Shown in pieces: positions 60,992-64,000 of a DNA stretch of 64,000 bases. Within the stretch, counting starts at the first letter, position 1, and each line of letters begins with the position of its first letter. The stretch is from the NCBI GenBank assembly GCA_016709155.1, contig JADJEI010000013.1, positions 806,001 to 870,000 on the forward strand, written 5' to 3'. Under the pieces are notes generated by a model. The model did no database searches and was not told the origin of the DNA. It saw nothing but the letters and a program-made list of their open reading frames with translations. The position numbers and the translations under genes were made by a program. The DNA is from Ignavibacteriales bacterium. Lineage in GTDB: Bacteria > Bacteroidota > Ignavibacteria > Ignavibacteriales > Ignavibacteriaceae.

Positions 60992-62543
60992 TTAATTTAT
61001 TTGAAATATATTTTCAGAAGGACGAAGGTTATTATAAATATTCTTTAATTGATCATAAGCAAAACGATTACCACGATGTGCGGCATACCTGTATAGTTTT
61101 ACAGCTTCGGCAATATTTTGTTTTACAAACTTCCCGGTTTGATAACAATAGGCAAGTGTAACTTGTGCAAGAATTGATCCCTCATCGTTCAATTTATTTA
61201 AATCGTTCAAAAGATTATCAGCAGAAAATGAAATATCATCAAATATAACGGCGGCAATCAGACGAACTTCAGCTTCTTTGTTGGCTAAAGATTTTGCTTT
61301 TTGCCAAATATTAATTCCTTCTTGTTTATTTTCAGCAGAATATTTTCCGGTGTAAGTGATCAGACCAAGCTCGACGAGTGCAGGAAGATAATTACGGTCG
61401 GCTGATTTTGTTAATAAATTTATTGCATCTTGAATTGCAATTGATTGATCAAAGCCAAGTGATGATAATGCGTACCAGACAAACATTGCTTCTGCATTTT
61501 CTTTATCAGATTTAAGTTGAACAAGTTTTAGCAAACTCTTATTTACGCTCAACTGCCACAGTAGATACAGCCCTTTGGGCGAGTCAAGACGTGCAGCCCT
61601 GACGTAATAGGCAGCGGCGGTTATTAAATTTTTTGAATAGTGAATTCCAGATTCATACAGGCGACCGAGCATTACCATTGCTTCCGGGTTTCCGAACTCG
61701 GACGACTTTAACAAGTAAGCGATCTGATCGCTATTGAAATTTAATGTTGAATCAGAAAAATTGAGTGAATCTTTTTGTTCATCTGTAAGGGAGGAGGTCA
61801 AATCTTCTAATAACATTTCATTGGTTACATTGATCGCAGTATCGTTTGTAGTTTCAAAATTAATAAAGACGAGACCGAGATTTGATGAGATATCCGAATC
61901 TATTTTTTTTATCCGCAGGATTTGTTTCAGACAAAGTTGATGGGACATATTCTGTGGTATCTTTAGGTGTATATTTTTTTAGTATCTCAGGAATAATTTC
62001 TTTAGCCGGTTCAAAACCCGCATCGGAAGACTTTTTAATCCAATAGTAAGCATCTGCCCAATTAGCTTTTACAACCAAGTCATCAGTATAGAATATTCCC
62101 AGAATATGCTGAGCTGCAGGCATACCTCCGATTGCAGCGAATCGAAAATATTTGAATGCTTCGAATGGATTCCAATCAACACCCCACCCATTTAAGAGTA
62201 ATATGCCGTAGTTGAATTGCGCGGCGGTTAGTTCTTTATCAGCGGCTTTCTTAATCCAGAAAGCACCTTTTATCGTATCGGCGGCCACACCTTCGCCGAG
62301 CAAATATCTTATGCCGAGTTCGTGTTCTGCAAAAGGATCACCGCTGTTGGCTGCTTGAATTAAATGGAATTGCTGCCAAAGTTGATAGGATGGATCGGGC
62401 TGATAGAAATAATTCCTTCTCTCAAAGATATTTTTATTTTTAAAAGCGAGACTTTGTGTGCTGTCTTGTGCAAACGATACTGTTGATAAAATGAATATCA
62501 GTAAACAGATATTTAGGAAATAGTGATTGAAAGCCGGGAACAA
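60992..62543 (-). CDS. Secreted Sel1-repeat protein, frameshifted
   Basis: The joined protein of about 517 residues has a signal peptide (ending STVSFAQ) and many Sel1-type repeats: AEHELGIRYLLGEGVAADTIKGAFWIKKAADKELTAAQFNYGILLLNGWGVDWNPFEAF, AMVMLGRLYESGIHYSKNLITAAAYYVRAA, AQVTLAYCYQTGKFVKQNIAEAVKLYRYAA. Sel1 repeats are helical hairpins that bind proteins, often in envelope or secretion systems. The first frame runs to 61860, the second from about 61948. Removing one base from the plus-strand run of eight T (61903-61910) joins them. The TTG start at 62543 is the best available, without a good ribosome-binding site. Three bases from the aminotransferase gene. Confidence 0.83.
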
Positions 62544-62659
62544 TAATTAATCCAATTTTTTTGATTGAATAAATAGTTAAACATTGACGAAATCGCAAGT
62601 GATTTTCAAATGGCGAATTAAAAATATAAAAGTATTGAAAGAGGCGGAATGGAATTATT

Positions 62660-62680
62660 AAACCCTGTCACGAAGTGGTT
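62660..62680. repeat. Partial REP copy
   Basis: Twenty-one bases are identical to 6028-6048 (ends of the RAYT gene and left arm of hairpin 3), including CCCTGTCACGAAGTGGTT. The right arm of the hairpin is replaced by TCACACGAGG, so it is a remnant. Confidence 0.75.
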
Positions 62681-63420
62681 TCACACGAGGATAGGTGAGA
62701 CTGCCGAATAAAGGGAAAATATTTTCGTGAGAATAAAAAGGAATGTTTTACAAAAATTTACAACTGCAGCACGCAGTAAAACGTACTCCTCAAATAAATA
62801 TATTTATTTATTATAATTCTTCCGAGCGACGTGATAAATGTAGATTTAGAGGGATTTAAAATTACAGGATAAAGACAAATGTCATGGGTCTGTGTGACAA
62901 CTTGACGGGTCTTTTAAGTGAGAGAAGTTACAAGCCAATAGGAGAGCAATAGGAGTGAAATAGGTGAGCAATAGGTGTTTAGGCTTAAAATATCAAAAAA
63001 ATGGACTTTGTAATTACTGTCCAATTGTATTCTTGACTAAATGGCAGACTCTGGATGTGAAAAAATTTAGTCTAAAAAACAGCAACAAAAGCTGAAAGGG
63101 ATAAACAAAGGAAAGAGGAAGGAAAACGCGAAGATAAAAATAAAAAGCAGTGAACGCAGCAAGCAAAATCACCAATCACTTTTCTGTCATTCCCTAAATC
63201 TTTTCTCCAGCTTACATCTTCATTATGCTTTAACATTTCGCGGCTAAGAATATTGGAGGCATCAATAAAAGCATTTTGCTTTCGGCTTCGTGTACCTTCT
63301 AATGCTGCTTTATCTTCTACACAGCCAGATACTATTCAACTCTAATTATAGAATACTCAACAGCATAGTTTATTAAATCACTTTTAAGTGAAAGAGACTT
63401 ATGATGGCATAGCCACATCC

Positions 63421-63489
63421 GTCATTCTTGTGCAGACAGGAATCCACTGATTATTAAGCAGATTCCCGTTGCATTGCCGCGAGAATGAC
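63421..63489. repeat. Small inverted-repeat element (MITE-like)
   Basis: GTCATTCTTG (63421-63430) faces CGAGAATGAC (63480-63489) with one mismatch across 69 bp. Inside, AGGAATCCAC and GATTCCCGTTG-type sequences resemble the GTCATTCC-type dispersed element common in many genomes. Confidence 0.6.
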
Positions 63490-63976
63490 AAACGGCTTGG
63501 AAGCAATTTTTCAGAATTCTCTGAAAATAATTTAGTCTGAACAAAATGCGTAAATATTTTTTTTGTTAGTTCGGGTGGCATTTTATAATTGCTTTCATAA
63601 ATAGTATCCTAATTTTCAATAAATAAATTTTGAAGATTCCATCTCCATCTGAAGTATTACATAAGGTTGATGCTATACAATAGGTTACAGTAAAGTATAA
63701 AAATGCTTTTTCATTGAGCGACTAATAAAACTAAGCTTTTTATTGTAATATTTTCTGGGTCTAAGAATATTAGCGGATTCACCGAAGTTGTCAGGCTAAT
63801 TAAGTTTTTTGACAGTAGCAAAAAAGTCACTTTTATTTATTTTGAAATACTATTAATTAAAAAGATTAGCTTCAGAGGAAGTCTTTACCAAATTACCTAG
63901 TAGGGAATGAATTGTATTGTCCGGATGTGTGGAGAGGAACAAAAGACTTTAAAAATAATAACAATAAGGAGATTTT

Positions 63977-64000
63977 ATGGCATTTTTACGAACGCATTCG
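63977..64000 (+). CDS. Start of an unidentified gene, cut by the window end
   Basis: AAGGAG lies 5 nt before an ATG, and the frame MAFLRTHS is open to the edge. The strong ribosome-binding site makes this likely to be real, but eight codons give no function. Confidence 0.55.

Larger units (their letters stand above)
62544..63976. other. Non-coding spacer of 1.4 kb
   Basis: No convincing gene on either strand. Contents seen: a partial REP copy (62660-62680), a short run of CAATAGGAG/CAATAGGTG-like repeats near 62936-62976, and an inverted-repeat element at 63421-63489. The 60-codon frame at 63399-63581 crosses that element and is not credible. The end holds the promoter region of the gene starting at 63977. 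Confidence 0.6.

Noticed and set aside
63399..63581. Minus-strand frame of 60 codons
   Set aside because: It consists largely of the inverted-repeat element at 63421-63489.
1..64000. tRNA or rRNA genes
   Set aside because: Reading both strands by eye I found no cloverleaf with a GGTTCGAATCC-type arm and no rRNA-like stretch; a covariance search would be decisive.

Overview
The window looks like chromosomal DNA from a low-GC member of the Ignavibacteria or a close relative in the Bacteroidota/Chlorobi group. Four secreted proteins end in the type IX secretion (T9SS) sorting domain with the core NYPNPFNP. The window also has a TonB-dependent receptor, TonB energy transducers, many AQ-ending signal peptides and several lipoproteins. 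This assignment is inference from protein families; no rRNA gene or tRNA was seen. Layout: 1-4.0 kb holds a lipoprotein, a DsrE-like protein, a T9SS Asp-box protein, a START-like (AHSA1) protein and a beta-carbonic anhydrase. 4.1-9.35 kb is an accessory block in which genes on the minus strand sit in units bounded by matching 9-10 nt inverted core sites and, in two cases, homologous 245-nt palindromic regions. I read it as an integron-type gene-cassette array without a visible integrase. A REP-associated tyrosine transposase (RAYT) with its REP hairpins sits inside it. 9.35-10.45 kb is a repeat-rich spacer with nested palindromes and 21-bp minisatellites. 10.5-17.0 kb has one GC-richer gene of unknown function and three T9SS cargo genes on the minus strand, each followed by its own terminator. 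One of these carries two in-frame insertions of a dispersed palindrome. 17.2-64 kb is mostly core genome on the plus strand: an arsenite methyltransferase, acetyl-CoA synthetase, an S37 peptidase, mutS, DAHP synthase and a MORN-like repeat protein. Then come the agmatine-to-putrescine pair (aguB/aguA), the split proton-translocating transhydrogenase (pntAA/pntAB/pntB), a TonB-dependent receptor, and an apparent operon xseA-xseB-dxs-oxidoreductase-response regulator-histidine kinase. These are followed by asnS, the membrane arm of complex I (nuoJKLMN), the NAD(P)HX repair enzyme, VanZ-like and TonB genes, nusB, an MFS transporter, and on the minus strand a CDF metal exporter, an aminotransferase and a Sel1-repeat protein. 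The last 1.4 kb is non-coding apart from repeats, and the final 24 bases begin a new gene. Working together: the Nuo complex and Pnt transhydrogenase point to respiratory energy conservation and NADPH balance. The TonB proteins and receptor suggest active outer-membrane uptake, and the T9SS cargo suggests a secreted or surface-attached protein repertoire. A caution for every user: at least ten genes are split by single-base (once apparently two-base) indels, nearly all in homopolymers. They include nuoN (three indels), the TonB receptor, arsM and the aminotransferase. In each case one or a few base changes restore a family-typical full-length protein, so I treat them as likely sequence errors, not pseudogenes.
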